Part shown: positions 5,576 through 5,836 of the stretch, piece after piece
Layout: every line of letters begins with the position of its first letter
Position numbering within the stretch: the first letter of the stretch is position 1
Assembly: GCA_934501135.1 (NCBI GenBank)
Contig: CAKSUE010000053.1
Coordinates: 1-5,836, forward strand
Direction: 5' to 3'
DNA: 5,836 nt
Origin: an uncultured Eubacteriales bacterium
GTDB taxonomy: Bacteria > Bacillota > Clostridia > Oscillospirales > Acutalibacteraceae
Made by a program: the position numbers and the translations under genes
The notes under the pieces: model-generated
Seen by the model: the letters and a program-made list of their open reading frames with translations, nothing else
Databases searched by the model: none
Told to the model about the DNA's origin: nothing

Positions 5576-5836
5576 ATGGTGTTTTATCAATCTATATTAA
5601 CTCATTTTAGTATAAAACATCATGTTGTTCATGATATAGATAGTGAATTTGATAAAAATGGAGATGCAAATTCAGCTTGGACATTAAACTTACGTATATG
5701 GGAGCAAATAGTAAAGTCTAATACGGAGGCATATGAGGGTATAGCAAGAAGATATACTCACAATAAAAACTTTGAAGATGCTCATCCGGGATATAAATTA
5801 AATACAAAGAAGGGAAAACCATTAAGTGCATATGAG
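5576..5836 (+). CDS. OLD-family nuclease, TOPRIM domain fragment (5'-truncated, cut by right edge)
   Basis: Opposite in strand to everything else. The frame reads ...FYQSILTHFSIKHHVVHD (ending 5635), then IDSEFDKNGDANSAWTLN, a basic RRYTHNKNFEDAHPGYK and GKPLSAYE at the right edge. The VVHDID acidic pair (Asp20, Asp22 counted from the ATG at 5576), the following AWTLN and the RRYTHNKNFE..H run resemble the TOPRIM metal-binding part of OLD-type ATP-dependent endonucleases, many of which act in phage defence. The N-terminal ABC-type ATPase and the first TOPRIM glutamate motif are missing. Residues encoded just upstream (VLNTGSKNN, 5549-5575) also look like this family, so homology probably starts near 5549-5561. 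The ATG at 5576 has no ribosome site and is unlikely to be a natural start. The frame is open from 5438, but before about 5549 it is only the antisense of mutL. The family is recognised by pattern, not by search. Confidence 0.6.
   Translation, partial: MVFYQSILTHFSIKHHVVHDIDSEFDKNGDANSAWTLNLRIWEQIVKSNTEAYEGIARRYTHNKNFEDAHPGYKLNTKKGKPLSAYE

Noticed and set aside
5540..5600. Insertion-sequence or prophage end at the mutL breakpoint
   Set aside because: No inverted terminal repeats, target duplication, integrase or transposase motif is visible, so a mobile-element boundary cannot be supported.

Overview
The window is AT-rich (roughly 30% G+C by eye). It carries a tightly packed, minus-strand gene cluster typical of low-GC Gram-positive bacteria of the class Clostridia. 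The gene content, the AGGAGG-type ribosome sites, the DivIVA/SepF pair and the DKHAAHER version of the MutL motif all point that way. I cannot fix the genus; a Ruminococcus/Oscillospirales-like or related clostridial lineage is my best inference.

Layout in the direction of transcription (right to left): a 5'-truncated mutL remnant (about 5559-5014), miaA (5017-4088), a HlyD-type membrane-anchored adaptor (4052-2772), a yggS/ylmE PLP-homeostasis gene (2794-2063), sepF (2040-1582), divIVA (1491-718) and the first 232 codons of ileS (698 to the left edge). Gaps are short (about 19-90 bp) and two junctions overlap: mutL/miaA by an ATGA, and the adaptor/yggS by 23 bp. This looks like one or two co-transcribed units. 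The only intergenic stretch with visible structure is the roughly 90-bp sepF-divIVA gap, which holds a GAAA-capped hairpin and a weak possible promoter. No gene-free stretch exceeds 300 bp.

Functionally, mutL and miaA belong to DNA repair and tRNA modification. yggS, sepF, divIVA and ileS are the familiar Firmicutes division/growth neighbourhood: SepF anchors FtsZ to the membrane, DivIVA marks curved membrane, and IleRS charges tRNA. The HlyD-like adaptor sits between the two groups and overlaps yggS.

The right end is anomalous. At about 5548-5565 the mutL homology stops, and a plus-strand reading frame begins at once. It encodes the C-terminal TOPRIM part of an OLD-family (overcoming lysogenization defect) nuclease and runs off the right edge. 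Both genes lack their 5' parts and meet head to head with no spacer, across a short AT-rich stretch that fits both reading frames. The mutL remnant also has an in-frame TGA. This could be a real rearrangement that destroyed mutL or, at least as likely, a chimeric assembly or amplification join. I see no complete undescribed system; the junction is the item most worth checking.
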